Below are positions 27,626-36,624 of a DNA stretch of 64,000 bases, piece after piece. Positions within the stretch are counted from its first letter, which is position 1, and the number at the start of each line of letters is the position of its first letter. The stretch is from an uncultured Collinsella sp. GTDB taxonomy: Bacteria; Actinomycetota; Coriobacteriia; Coriobacteriales; Coriobacteriaceae. The stretch covers positions 19,528 to 83,527 of the forward strand of contig CAUCQW010000010.1 in the NCBI GenBank assembly GCA_958445065.1. Reading direction: 5' to 3'. The position numbers were made by a program, and so were the translations under genes. A model generated the notes under the pieces. The model made no database searches. It was given only the letters and a program-made list of their open reading frames with translations, and was not told the origin of the DNA.

Positions 27626-27768
27626 GGCCGGGGAAGCCCCGAGTCGCCGGGGTGTTTGCTCCAAATGAGTTCCGCATGCAAAGAAGGCCACTAAATGTGG
27701 CCTTCGTCTTGCATAGGACTGTTTGAAATTTGGAGCAAACACCCCGGCGACTCGGGGCTTCCCCGGCC
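27626..27768. repeat. Nested hairpin element with perfect 41-bp inverted arms
   Basis: Arms 27626-27666 and 27728-27768 are exact reverse complements over 41 bp, starting GGCCGGGGAAGCCCCGAG. The interior holds a second hairpin, 27676-27714 (AAGGCCAC-TAAAT-GTGGCCTT core). It ends 7 bases before the gatB stop and continues the tandem modules to its left. Confidence 0.9.
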
Positions 27769-27774
27769 TCGCAG

Positions 27775-29451
27775 CTACGAGAGCGACGTTCTCAGCAACT
27801 CGTTGAAGAGCTTCGGGTTGCCTTTGCCGCGGCTCGCCTTCATGCACTGGCCCACCAAAAAGCCGATGACCTTCTGGTTGCCGTCACGATACTGCTGCGC
27901 CTGATCGGCACAGTTAGCCAGCACCTCGTCCACGATCGGCTGCAACGCACCGGCATCGCTCACCTGACGCATGCCGCGCTCGTCGACGATCTTGTTGGGA
28001 TCGTCACCGGTCTGGGCCATGGCCTCAAAGACCTCGTGCGCTTGGTTGGAGCTGATGGCATCGGTCGCCAGCAGCTTGGCGAGTGCTGCCACCTGAGCCG
28101 GCGCGATACCGGACTCGGCGAGCGACACGCCCGCGCCCTTAAGGTAAGCAATCATCTCGTTCACCAGCAAGTTTGCAACCGTCTGGGCCTCCTTGCCGGC
28201 CATACCGGCAGCGGCCGCCTCAAAGAACTCGGCAAACTCCGGGTCGCCGGCGATCTGCTCGGCGTCGGCCGCCTTAATGCCAAAGTCGGCCTCAAAGCGG
28301 GCGCGCTTGGCATCGGGCAGCTCGGGGATCTCGCCACGGCAGCGGTCGATGAACTCGTCATCCAGATCGAACGGCGCCAGGTCGGGATCGGGGAACAGGC
28401 GATAGTCGTCGGCCGTCTCCTTCACACGCATGACCACAGTGCGCTTGCGGCTGGGCTCCCAGTGGCGGGTCTCCTGATAGATGATGCCGCCCTCCTCGAG
28501 CACCTCGGCCTGGCGGCAAATCTCGTAGGCAAGGCCATCGTGCAGGCTCTTAAACGAGTTGAGGTTCTTGAGCTCGGTCTTGGTACCCAGCTTGGTCTCG
28601 CCGCGGCGGCGCAGCGACACGTTGCCGTCGCAGCGCATGGAACCCTTCTCCATGGAGCAGTCCGAAATGCCCAGCGTCACAAAGATGCGGCGGAGCTTCT
28701 CCATAAACAGGCGCGCTTCCTCGGGCGTACGCAGGTCGGGCTCAGTCACGAGCTCAATCAAAGGCGTGCCGCAGCGGTTGTAGTCGACGAGCGACTCGGC
28801 CGCGGCGGTAATGCGGCCCTCGGCGCCACCCACGTGGACCATCTTGGCGGCGTCCTCCTCCATGTGGATGCGCAGGATGCGGATGGGCACCGTGTAGGAA
28901 CCGTCCTCGCGGCGCTCGGGCATCTGCAGGTTGGACGCATCGTAGCTGGCCAGGTGACCGGCGCGCTGATTGCCCTCGCGCATGGTCGACGTCATGGATG
29001 TGGACAGGCCCTCGGCGTTGGCCGAGGCGCTCGCCAAGCTCTGGGCCTCGGCCTCGCCAAACGCGCAGTCGGGGCGCTCGGCGGCACCGCGACCGGTCAC
29101 GTCCAGATCCAGGTGACCATACATGGCAAAGGCGACCGGACCCTGCGTGGTCTGGAAGTTCTTGGCCATATCGGGATAGAAGTAGTGCTTGCGGTAGAAC
29201 ATCGAGTGGCGCTGGATCTCGCAGTTGGTGGCGAGACCGGCCTTGACGATGCTCTCGATGGCGCGCTTATTGGGCACCGGCAGGGCGCCGGGCAGGCCCA
29301 GGCACACCGGGCACACGTTGGCGTTGGGCTCGTCATCGTGGCTGAGCTTACAGTTGCAGAACATCTTGGTGTCGAGTGCGGTGAGCTCGGTGTGGATCTC
29401 CAGGCCGATCACGGCCTCCCAATCCTGCAGGACCTCGGAAAGCTCCTTCAT
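27775..29451 (-). CDS. gatB: Aspartyl/glutamyl-tRNA amidotransferase subunit B
   Basis: 558 residues, longer than the usual 475-500. It opens WEAVIGLEIHTEL with the zinc-type CNCKL...CPVCLGLPGALP cysteines, then FYRKHYFYPDMAKNFQ. About 60 extra residues, rich in Ala/Ser/Glu, lie around residues 115-175 before RIHMEEDAAK. The C-terminal YqeY-like tail domain runs from about residue 410. GatB binds the misacylated tRNA and phosphorylates its Glu/Asp. Its ATG overlaps the gatA stop by one base. Confidence 0.95.
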   Translation of the reverse strand: MKELSEVLQDWEAVIGLEIHTELTALDTKMFCNCKLSHDDEPNANVCPVCLGLPGALPVPNKRAIESIVKAGLATNCEIQRHSMFYRKHYFYPDMAKNFQTTQGPVAFAMYGHLDLDVTGRGAAERPDCAFGEAEAQSLASASANAEGLSTSMTSTMREGNQRAGHLASYDASNLQMPERREDGSYTVPIRILRIHMEEDAAKMVHVGGAEGRITAAAESLVDYNRCGTPLIELVTEPDLRTPEEARLFMEKLRRIFVTLGISDCSMEKGSMRCDGNVSLRRRGETKLGTKTELKNLNSFKSLHDGLAYEICRQAEVLEEGGIIYQETRHWEPSRKRTVVMRVKETADDYRLFPDPDLAPFDLDDEFIDRCRGEIPELPDAKRARFEADFGIKAADAEQIAGDPEFAEFFEAAAAGMAGKEAQTVANLLVNEMIAYLKGAGVSLAESGIAPAQVAALAKLLATDAISSNQAHEVFEAMAQTGDDPNKIVDERGMRQVSDAGALQPIVDEVLANCADQAQQYRDGNQKVIGFLVGQCMKASRGKGNPKLFNELLRTSLS

Positions 29452-30965
29452 TACAGCTCGCCTCCCTTCCCGGCAAAATCGGGCGCGACGGAAAGCGCGG
29501 GCGCACCCGTGACGGCATCGGCAAAGCCGCGCTCCAGGGCGCGGGCAAACGTGAGCAGCTGACGGTCCTTAAACGCCGGACCAACCAGCTGGGCAGAAAC
29601 GGGCAGCTGAGTATCCTCGCCCAGGCCCAGCGGCACCGAGATACCGCCGTTGCCGCATATGTTGAGCGAGATGGTGTACAGATCGGAGAGGTACATCTGC
29701 GTGGGGTCGCTGATCTCGCCAAACTTAAAGGCCGTGCGCGGCGAGGCGGGCATGAGGATGGTGTCCACCTTGGCATACGCGGCGTCGTAGTCCTGCGTGA
29801 TGAGCGTGCGGGCCTTTTGCGCAGCGTAGTAGTACTTGTCGTACACGCCCGAGCTCAGCAGGTAGGCGCCGAGCATCTGACGGCGCTTGGCCTCGGCGCC
29901 AAAGCCGTGGGCGCGCGACAGCGAGCTCTGGTCGGACAGGTTGGCGCAGCCCTCCTCCTGATAGCCGTAGCGAATGCCGTCGAAACGTGCCAGGTTGGAG
30001 AACGCCTCGGCCGGGCCGATGACGTAGTAGGCGGCGATGGCGGCGTCCAGGTGCGGCAGGTCGACCTCGACCAGCTCGGCGCCCTGGTTCTGCAGCTCCT
30101 GGGCGGCGCGCTGAACAGCGGCCTTGACCTCGGGCGTCAGGCCCTTGGCCTCCATAAACGCAGGGATGATGCCCACGCGCTTGCCCTCGATGCCGTCGTT
30201 GAGGTGCTCGGTAAAGTCGACGGCGCAATCCTGGCTGGTGCAGTCGTACGGATCGTGGCCCGCGCCGGTAAGCGCGTTCATGGCCAGCGCGACATCCTCG
30301 ACCGTGCGGCCAAAGGGACCCACCTGGTCGAGCGACGAGCCAAAGGCAACCACGCCGTAACGGCTCACGGCGCCATACGTGGGCTTAAAGCCCACCACGC
30401 CGCACAGCGACGCCGGCTGGCGAATGGAGCCGCCGGTGTCCGAGCCCAGCGAGAGCGCGACCTCGCCCGCGGCGACGGCGGCAGCGGAGCCGCCCGAGGA
30501 GCCGCCGGGCACGCGTTCGGTATCCCAGGGGTTGTTGGTGCGGTGGAACGCCGAGCTCTCGGTGGAGCTGCCAAAGGCAAACTCATCCATGTTGGCCTTG
30601 CCCATGGGCAGGCAGCCGGCGTCGAGCATGCGCTGGACACAGGTGGCGGTGTAGACGCTCTGGTAGTCCTCGAGCATGCGGGAAGCGCAGGTGGTGCGCG
30701 TGCCCACGAGGTTCATGTTGTCCTTAATGGCCAGCGGCACGCCCGCGAGCGGGGGCAGCGGCTTTCCGGCGGCACGGTCGGCATCCACACGCGCGGCGGC
30801 CTCGAGCGCAAGCTCGGGCGCCACCTGCAGGAATGCCTGGACCCCGCCCTCGCGCGCCTCGATGGCGGCAAGGGAGGCCTGGGCCACCTCGGTAGCGGTA
30901 AAGTCGCCGGCGGCAACGCCCGCGGCGATCTGGGCGGCGGTAAGGGAATCGAAGCTTAGCGCCAT
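29451..30965 (-). CDS. gatA: Aspartyl/glutamyl-tRNA amidotransferase subunit A
   Basis: 504-residue amidase-signature protein. The Ser-cisSer-Lys triad is visible: Lys in AIKDNMNLVG (about residue 77), and the Gly/Ser-rich GGSSGGSAAAVAAG with SDTGGSIRQPA. It releases ammonia from glutamine for Glu-tRNA(Gln)/Asp-tRNA(Asn) amidation. It overlaps gatC and gatB by one base each (TAATG), a tightly coupled gatCAB operon. Confidence 0.96.
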   Translation of the reverse strand: MALSFDSLTAAQIAAGVAAGDFTATEVAQASLAAIEAREGGVQAFLQVAPELALEAAARVDADRAAGKPLPPLAGVPLAIKDNMNLVGTRTTCASRMLEDYQSVYTATCVQRMLDAGCLPMGKANMDEFAFGSSTESSAFHRTNNPWDTERVPGGSSGGSAAAVAAGEVALSLGSDTGGSIRQPASLCGVVGFKPTYGAVSRYGVVAFGSSLDQVGPFGRTVEDVALAMNALTGAGHDPYDCTSQDCAVDFTEHLNDGIEGKRVGIIPAFMEAKGLTPEVKAAVQRAAQELQNQGAELVEVDLPHLDAAIAAYYVIGPAEAFSNLARFDGIRYGYQEEGCANLSDQSSLSRAHGFGAEAKRRQMLGAYLLSSGVYDKYYYAAQKARTLITQDYDAAYAKVDTILMPASPRTAFKFGEISDPTQMYLSDLYTISLNICGNGGISVPLGLGEDTQLPVSAQLVGPAFKDRQLLTFARALERGFADAVTGAPALSVAPDFAGKGGEL

Positions 30966-31276
30966 TATTCGCTCTCCCCCTCTCCCAAAATGGACGGCAC
31001 GCGGAAGTAGCGCTCACGCGCGCTGCCGGCGTTTTCGAGCGCGACGTCGAGCGGCAGGTCGCGCTCGGGCTCGCGCAGGTCGTCGCCCATCACGTTGGAC
31101 AGGCTTCCGATGGGATGGAACGTGGGCTCCACGTCGGGTAAGTCATATTGCAGGACGGGCTCGAGCATCTGGACGGCGTCATTCATGTAGGACGTCATCT
31201 GGGTGAGCTCGTCATCGGTCAGTGCGATCTTTGCGTACTCGGCGATGCCGCGCACGTCTTTCTCGCTGAGTGCCAT
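30965..31276 (-). CDS. gatC: Aspartyl/glutamyl-tRNA amidotransferase subunit C
   Basis: 103 residues beginning MALSEKDVRGIAEYAKIALT, with the conserved VEPTFHPIGSLSNVMGDDLRE and the C-terminal SARERYFRVPSIL. GatC stabilises the GatAB complex. ATG 31276 is chosen because AAGGGAG lies just upstream. Confidence 0.93.
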   Translation of the reverse strand: MALSEKDVRGIAEYAKIALTDDELTQMTSYMNDAVQMLEPVLQYDLPDVEPTFHPIGSLSNVMGDDLREPERDLPLDVALENAGSARERYFRVPSILGEGESE

Positions 31277-31410
31277 AGGCGCTCCCTTCCGCATAACAGA
31301 TAAACCGCTCTAGTATACAAGGCAACGCCGCTTGGAGCAGGTGCTTTACCCAAATGCAGCGAAAACGTAACGAGGGCGGCGGTTGGCAGGCGGCGGGCTG
31401 GCGATTCTGC

Positions 31411-31481
31411 AGCGAAACCGCACCGTCCATAGCGAAAACCGTCTCGCCCGCAACGAGAACCGCGTCGCCCGCAATGAAAAG
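31411..31481. repeat. Degenerate 20-22-bp repeats
   Basis: About three units of the form AGCGAAAACCG-TCGCCCGCA (31411, 31431, 31453) run directly into family A copy 1. They lie upstream of gatC and have no recognised function; the rest of 31277-31600 is occupied by the A and B hairpins. Confidence 0.45.
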
Positions 31482-31538
31482 CATCACAACATTCGACACT
31501 TTTCGCCAAAATCGCGATTTTCATCGAATGTTGTGATG
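31482..31538. repeat. Family A palindrome, copy A1
   Basis: CATCACAACATTCGA (31482-31496) pairs with TCGAATGTTGTGATG (31524-31538). The loop contains CTTTTCGCCAAAA, which gives orientation; A2 has the same orientation. Confidence 0.9.
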
Positions 31539-31552
31539 GTTTGAAAGCCCCG

Positions 31553-31587
31553 ACCACCACAAAGGTGCCTGTCCCCTTTGTGGTGGT
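31553..31587. repeat. Family B palindrome, copy B1
   Basis: ACCACCACAAAGG pairs with CCTTTGTGGTGGT around TGCCTGTCC. It lies 13 bases past the sortase stop and could act as its terminator. Confidence 0.9.
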
Positions 31588-31600
31588 TCTGGAGAATGTC

Positions 31601-32539
31601 TTATGCCGAGGCCTTGGCCTTGCGGCGCTTGCGGACCGCGTGGATCACGATATCCAGCAGCAACAGCACAATGGCTACGACCACAATGAGCACGGCAAAC
31701 TCGCGCTTGCCCCAGTGGCGACCGGCCAGCGACTTTTGCTTGTCGACGTCCTTCTTGTTGTACTTGGCGCGCACGCAATGCACCAGCAGGCGGTGGTCGT
31801 TCACGCCGTAGGGCGTGCAGGTGACGAGCGTCACCTTGTCGGCGCCGGGCTCGATGGTCAGCGACTCCATCTCCTCGGGCAGCACCACCTCGGAGTCCAC
31901 CATCTTGTAGGCGAGCGTCTTGTTCATGGTGTGCAGCAGCACCAGGTCGCCGGGCTCCAGCGAGTGGATGTCGTCGAACATGCTCAGGTTGCGCATGCCC
32001 GAGTGCGCGGTGAGCACGCAATGCGTCGAGGTGCCGCCCACCGGCAGGCTCGTGCCCTCCAGGTGGCCGACGCCTGCCATAAGGACTTCTTCGCTCGTGC
32101 CGTGGTAGATGGGCATGCTCACGTCGATGGAGGGGATCTCGACCCAGCTCATCATGGGGTCGCGGTCAAAGATGAGCTGCTGGGCGTAGGGCTCGATCTG
32201 GTCGGCGGGAAGCTCGGTGGCCTCGCCCGCAAGCCGCTCGTTAAAGGAGCGCGCCTGGAGCAGGATGCGTTCGCGCTCCTCGGCAGACAGCGCGTCCACG
32301 GTGCTGGAGACCGTGCTGATCTGGTTGAACACGCCCGAGGCCTCGAGCCGGTCCAAGATCCACGGCCAAGTCATAAGGCCCACGCCGATAAGGATGATGA
32401 CGATGGTGATGAGCCGGTCGGCCCAGCGCGGCAGCCGCTTGCGACGGCGCTTGGGCTTTGGTTGAGGTTTGGGCTGAGGGCTTGAGCCGCCGTTGTCCGC
32501 GGCGTTATTGCTCTTCATATGTTTGGCGCCCTGCACCAT
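31601..32539 (-). CDS. Class C (pilus) sortase
   Basis: 312 residues. A basic, Pro-rich cytoplasmic start precedes transmembrane helix 1 (about residues 42-62), a sortase domain and a second C-terminal helix followed by basic residues, the class C layout. Catalytic residues are His in LTAHSGM, Cys in TLVTCTPYGVNDHRLLV and Arg in the same segment. A lid-like DRDPMMSW precedes the catalytic core. It polymerises LPxTG pilins. AGGAG lies 8 bases before the start. Confidence 0.9.
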   Translation of the reverse strand: MVQGAKHMKSNNAADNGGSSPQPKPQPKPKRRRKRLPRWADRLITIVIILIGVGLMTWPWILDRLEASGVFNQISTVSSTVDALSAEERERILLQARSFNERLAGEATELPADQIEPYAQQLIFDRDPMMSWVEIPSIDVSMPIYHGTSEEVLMAGVGHLEGTSLPVGGTSTHCVLTAHSGMRNLSMFDDIHSLEPGDLVLLHTMNKTLAYKMVDSEVVLPEEMESLTIEPGADKVTLVTCTPYGVNDHRLLVHCVRAKYNKKDVDKQKSLAGRHWGKREFAVLIVVVAIVLLLLDIVIHAVRKRRKAKASA

Positions 32540-32661
32540 CGCCGGTCACTCCTCTACAACTCAAGTTGTCTAAACAAATAATAGCCGATTAGCGAGCTTC
32601 CACGCCGGACAACGCAGCTAGGACCGAAACGCCGCCTACGGTTCGAATTCTTGGAGACCTT

Positions 32662-33630
32662 CTACAGCGCTTCTTGCCATGGATATTCCTTTCCAAACAT
32701 GCGATCGACTTCGAGCTGAATTCGCTCATCGTCGATTGCCGCCAAAGATAGCGCAAGCGAAATGTCATCGACGCGGGAGGAGTCGGCAAACACGGGCGCA
32801 TAGCGCCACACTTGGATCATCGCCGTTTCGTTATCCGGCAACTCCCCGTCTGCGACTTCGAGGTCGCTCAGTTGACGCCATGCACTTCTTAAGACGGCCT
32901 TTTGTTCCATGCCCGGCGCAGCGAGCATCGAACGCGCAGCGAGCGCCGTCTCCCCGACGTCAACAAGATAGTCGATCTGCGGCGTCTTCCTTGCAAAAAA
33001 GACCTTCGAGACAGGCGAGGAGAGCTCTGCCATGTGCTCACTGAGCAAAAGATCGACGGCGATAGGGAGCACGACGACACGCCGCTCGCGACGCTCGCGC
33101 CTCGCGAGCCCCCTGTCGACAAGCTCGGTTATGGCCTCACTCGCGCGGCTTGCCGAGATCCCAAGCGCACGACAAAGGTCATAGGGGCGATATGGCTCCT
33201 GGGCGGCTCCCCAGATTGCGGCAGCCTGCGCGTTGGGTGACATCTTGGTCGCATGATTGTGAAACCGGGCACCGCCCCTCTCCGTGCAGGCCGTGCCCAT
33301 AAATGGAAGAAAAGCCTGTCTACCTGGGCAGACAAAGGGAATCCCTTGTGCGACCAATGCTTTGCGCTGACGTGCATCGGCATCAGGAAACGAAACGACA
33401 ACAGGAGTCTCCGCGCGCAAGGCTAGCTGACTATAGACCCTCTTAGCCTCGGGAAGCCCGACGCCAGTAGGCAAACTTGCAAGCAAAAACGAAAAACCGT
33501 TTGCGTCAACAGTGAGGACCTCAATCGCCCGCAGATGCAGCGGCAAGCGTGCGGATCCAGGCCAAGTTTTGGTCTTGGCGGAAAGGCCTAGTGCTTCTTG
33601 TAAGTAGATTAGCGCTTCGTTCATTTCCAT
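32662..33630 (-). CDS. wHTH regulator-like protein
   Basis: 322 residues from ATG 33630 (or 33624); the frame is open further upstream, but no homology-like text precedes MNEALIYLQEALGL. A winged-helix segment lies at about residues 165-225 (YDLCRALGISASRASEAITELVDRGLARRE, shortened here to GISASRASEAITELVDRG). The N-terminal half is unknown. The layout loosely resembles AbiEi-like or MarR-like proteins. Placed between pilin and sortase genes, it may control the pilus locus. Confidence 0.6.
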   Translation of the reverse strand: MEMNEALIYLQEALGLSAKTKTWPGSARLPLHLRAIEVLTVDANGFSFLLASLPTGVGLPEAKRVYSQLALRAETPVVVSFPDADARQRKALVAQGIPFVCPGRQAFLPFMGTACTERGGARFHNHATKMSPNAQAAAIWGAAQEPYRPYDLCRALGISASRASEAITELVDRGLARRERRERRVVVLPIAVDLLLSEHMAELSSPVSKVFFARKTPQIDYLVDVGETALAARSMLAAPGMEQKAVLRSAWRQLSDLEVADGELPDNETAMIQVWRYAPVFADSSRVDDISLALSLAAIDDERIQLEVDRMFGKEYPWQEAL

Positions 33631-34000
33631 TGTTTTCGTTCGTTTCCAGTTTGTATTGGAATTATACATTATTTTCGGAATTAACGAGATTCCTTTCGTG
33701 CATAAGCCCGCATTTGAGTTTTCAAAATATCCCGAATCGGTGGGGCGACTCGGGATACAATGACTACAGGAAACGACGCACCCCGCGCAAGTGTTCGAAA
33801 GCGCGGGCGACCAGTTTCCGGTGTTGTTAAATGCCCGGACTCCGAACCACGGGCATTTTAATTTGCACGCGCGGCGCAAATGCCTTCTACCGTCCGCACC
33901 GCGCGTGCGCCTACGGACCTTAAACCGAACCTCATACGAGTCAAGAAACGCGATGACGGATGAGTCCGCATCGGACGGTGGAGGCTGCCTGTGTTGTCCA
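33631..34000. other. Intergenic region upstream of the wHTH regulator
   Basis: AT-richer DNA with no convincing gene. AAATGCCCG/CGGGCATTT (33829-33858) forms a hairpin. The promoter of the regulator is expected just above 33630 (AT-rich 33640-33690). Confidence 0.4.
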
Positions 34001-34038
34001 AAAAGAACGGGGCAGACTCCAGTGCGGAGTCTGCCCCG
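34001..34038 (-). terminator. Terminator downstream of the broken pilin gene
   Basis: On the - strand CGGGGCAGACTCC pairs with GGAGTCTGCCCCG around a 5-base loop, followed by TTCTTTTT. It survives although the gene it served is truncated. Confidence 0.88.
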
Positions 34039-34138
34039 AAAAGAGAATGGCAAAGCAAGAACGTGGATGGACGAGAAAAGTGTCCGCAAGTCTCATGGCC
34101 ATCACATCCCACCTGCCAAAGGGATGGGTGAGTGAGCC

Positions 34139-34620
34139 TTACTCCTGCTCGGACTCCTCAGCCTGCTTACGGCTGCGGATGAGGTGTGCCACGCCGATGC
34201 ACAGCACTGCGCTGCCAGCGATCCAAGTGAAGGTCACGCCGTTAAGACCGGTCAGCGGGAGGCCGGAGCCTTTCTTGTTCTTGACGGTAAGGGTAACGGT
34301 GCCGCCACCAGAAGAGGAATTGGTGACGAGACCAGAACCATTCTTGGATGTGGTCACCGTCAACGTATTCTCGCCCTCATTCTGATTAAGACCCGTGGCA
34401 GTAATGGTGAACGTGAATTTGGGCACGGTGTTATAGCCGGGGAGCGTATGGGTCTCCTCGACCGTGTAAGCGCCAGCATCGAGGCCCTTGACGCTGATTT
34501 CGCCCTTATCATCAGTCGTAAAATCATAAGCAGTATTGCCCAAAGAACCGTTCACTTAGACATACTGGGCGCCGGCGCCCTCGTCGGTTCCCTTGGAAGA
34601 GGTGCCGGGCGGAGAGCGGA
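34139..34620 (-). pseudogene. Broken LPxTG pilin (C-terminal remnant)
   Basis: From 34555 to the stop the frame reads as the end of a pilin: a prealbumin-type domain with LDAGAYTVEETHTLPGY (E-box glutamate), a Ser/Gly linker, LPLTG, a membrane segment and a basic tail. Upstream in frame, KGTDEGAGAQYV is followed by a TAA (34556-34558) and then VNGSLGNTAYDF. The gene is therefore interrupted by a nonsense codon and also lacks its 5' part and signal peptide. It is homologous in style to the intact backbone pilin at 36625-38394. Confidence 0.75.
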
Positions 34621-34790
34621 GCATGGCCACCGGACCCACCGAAACACATCTCCACCGTTCCTTCAACTGGGAAAATGCCGCCCCGGAGCCCGGGAGGGAC
34701 CCCGGGGGCTTTCGGCTAACTGCGGGAACGGCCTATCCGCTCAGTATGTTCAGCTGAGATCAGAAATCAACCGGAGAAATCGACCCTACT

Positions 34791-34914
34791 AAAAGGAGGC
34801 CGTATATGAAGACTGTATATCCCTTTTGCCTCCATATACACAAGAAGCGCCCCTCGGGCGCTTCTGAGAGGCTCCCCCTGGGATGTATCCCAGGGGGAGC
34901 CTATGGACCTTAAG
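34791..34914 (+). CDS. Orphan 36-codon open frame with strong ribosome-binding site
   Basis: AAAAGGAGG (34791-34799) lies 6 bases before ATG 34806. The frame MKTVYPFCLHIHKKRP... runs into the two hairpins below and stops at 34914. It looks like the 5' stub of a lost gene or a leader peptide. Coding status is doubtful. Confidence 0.25.
34844..34902 (-). terminator. Double hairpin after the glycosidase remnant
   Basis: AGGCTCCCCCTGGGA-TGTA-TCCCAGGGGGAGCCT (34869-34902) is a perfect 15-bp stem. GAAGCGCCC-CTC-GGGCGCTTC (34844-34864) is a perfect 9-bp stem followed on the - strand by TTGTGTAT. Together they probably terminated the original glycosidase gene. Confidence 0.7.
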
Positions 34915-34956
34915 GGCCGCTGCGAACCGTTCGCAGTCGGGCCGTCGAAGGCCTCG

Positions 34957-35277
34957 TTACTTAAGCTCGGGCCAGAAGTCCTTGTTGGCCTCGATCATGT
35001 CGTCGAGAATCTCCTTGGCGACCTTCATGGACGGGACCGTCTTGTTGAGCGTGAACGCCTTGAGCGCCTTCTCGTACGAACCCTCGATGCACGCCTCGAC
35101 CACGAGCTTCTCGGAGTTGAGCTGCTGCATCATGAGGCCCTGCTGGAACAGCGGGATGTTGTCGCGCGAGATGACCTCGGGGCCGTTCTTGCCGATATAC
35201 GCGGGAAGCTCGACCATCGCGTCGTACGGCATGTTCGGGATCGCGCCGCGGTTCTGGCAAATGACCAGGAAGCGAGC
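34957..35277 (-). pseudogene. C-terminal remnant of a GH4 6-phospho-alpha-glucosidase
   Basis: About 107 residues match the end of GH4 (GlvA-like) enzymes: QNRGAIPNMPYDAMVELP, NGPEVISRDNIPLFQQGLM, and the final KTVPSMKVAKEILDDMIEANKDFWPEL. The N-terminal NAD-binding and catalytic parts are missing; homology stops near 35277, close to the end of the sortase gene. It is therefore a truncated relic at the edge of the pilus genes. Confidence 0.75.
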
Positions 35278-35320
35278 GAAGGCGCTACACTTCGAGCGAT
35301 ATTGAGCACCAACGCGGGCG

Positions 35321-36460
35321 CTAGCGCAGGTGTCGCCCGCGATACTCGGGAGAAACAGCATCGGAATCGGGGGAAGCCGAGGAGGCTGAAGCAGAGGAGA
35401 CGAAGGAGGCCGCAGGCCTGGAGGCTCCCACGGTCCACCCGTTTCCGCCATCGCCAGCAGCCGCGTCGGCGCCCAGCGTCACCGCGGCGGCAACGGCCGC
35501 ACGCTGCGCCGCGCGCCGCTTCTTGCGCACGTGCCCGGCCACAACGAGACCCACAACAATCGCCAGCAGCGCGCCCAGAACGCCCAGCGCCACCGCGGTG
35601 GTGTTGATGCCCTGTGCCTCCTCGGGCACGGGAACCTCATCCGGAATGCTTGCACGCACACCCGATACCAGCAGGCGGTGCGAGTTCACGCCGTAGGGCG
35701 TGCAGGTCATGAGCGTCACGCGGTCCTCGCCGGCGGTCACGCGCAACTTGGAATCGTCATCGGGCTCGATCACGTCTATGCGGTCGATCTTGTAGCCCAG
35801 TTCTTCGCCCATCACCTCGATGTAAAACGAGTCGCCCACCCGCAGCTCATCCAAGCGCGTGAACAGGAGCGAGCCCGGCACGCCACGGTGACCGGTGAGC
35901 ACGGCATGCGTACTCTCGCCGCCCACGGGCAGCGACGTTCCGTACAGGTGGCCGGCGCCCGCGGCGAGCACCTCGTTGGAGGTGCCATGGTACACGGGCA
36001 GGTTCACGTCGATCTTGGGGATACGCACCGAGCACATAAGGCCCGAACCCGCGTCGAGCAGGCCCTGGTACGTGGTGTCTTGCGAGGCGATGGAGTCCTT
36101 GGCACCTGTTGCGGTGGAAGCGCCGGAGGTGCTACCGAACGGGTCCACGACCTCGCCGATGACGTCCTGACCGCCGGCGGCCAACTGCTCGTTGTAGGCG
36201 CGCGCTGCCGCGAGGGCCTCCTCTGCCTGCGGATAGGGCCAGCCATCCACGGTGTTTTGGGCCGCGGCAACTGCGGCCGTCTGCTCGACCTGGGACATGG
36301 CGCGCAGGACGAGGGGCGTGGCCACGATAACAAAGCCGGCGGCAAAGCACAGAAGGGAAAGCAGGCGCAGGACGAGGGGCGGTTTACGTCGGCTGGGGGA
36401 AGCCGGGTTCGAACCGCCGCTCGGCGTGCGCATCGTCGATACGGGCTTGATTGCCTCCAT
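35321..36460 (-). CDS. Class C (pilus) sortase
   Basis: 379 residues from ATG 36460, 7 bases after GGAGGTG. Layout: basic start, transmembrane helix (about 30-55), sortase domain with His in LTGHRGVPG and Cys in TLMTCTPYGVNSHRLLVSG, second helix (about 290-312), basic stretch. A long Ala/Ser-rich cytoplasmic tail ends at 35321. The tail runs up to the junction with the truncated glycosidase and may itself be extended or altered there. It is 164 bases downstream of the backbone pilin and is its likely polymerase. Confidence 0.9.
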   Translation of the reverse strand: MEAIKPVSTMRTPSGGSNPASPSRRKPPLVLRLLSLLCFAAGFVIVATPLVLRAMSQVEQTAAVAAAQNTVDGWPYPQAEEALAAARAYNEQLAAGGQDVIGEVVDPFGSTSGASTATGAKDSIASQDTTYQGLLDAGSGLMCSVRIPKIDVNLPVYHGTSNEVLAAGAGHLYGTSLPVGGESTHAVLTGHRGVPGSLLFTRLDELRVGDSFYIEVMGEELGYKIDRIDVIEPDDDSKLRVTAGEDRVTLMTCTPYGVNSHRLLVSGVRASIPDEVPVPEEAQGINTTAVALGVLGALLAIVVGLVVAGHVRKKRRAAQRAAVAAAVTLGADAAAGDGGNGWTVGASRPAASFVSSASASSASPDSDAVSPEYRGRHLR

Positions 36461-36624
36461 GTGGTTCACCTCCGGGGGTGTGGGTGTGAGGGCACGGTCA
36501 AAGCACCGACCCCGCCGCGTGTCCAAGCGCGACGGGGTGCGGCGAAAGGGAATATGAGAACGCGGCGCGCAGGCGCTGATAGGAGACGACGATCGCCCGC
36601 TCGCCGCGTCATCAAGCTAGGGAA

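Noticed and set aside
31219..31560. 113-codon - strand frame in the gatC upstream region with a Cys-Gly-Arg repeat
   Set aside because: It reads through the family A hairpin and the 20-22-bp repeats; the amino-acid repeat is a by-product of the DNA repeat.
33631..34089. N-terminal extension of the wHTH protein
   Set aside because: The 153 extra codons cross a terminator hairpin and show no protein-like sequence; ATG 33630 or 33624 fits better.
35278..35451. N-terminal part of the glycosidase frame
   Set aside because: It is the reverse-frame shadow of the sortase tail, Pro-rich, and unrelated to GH4.
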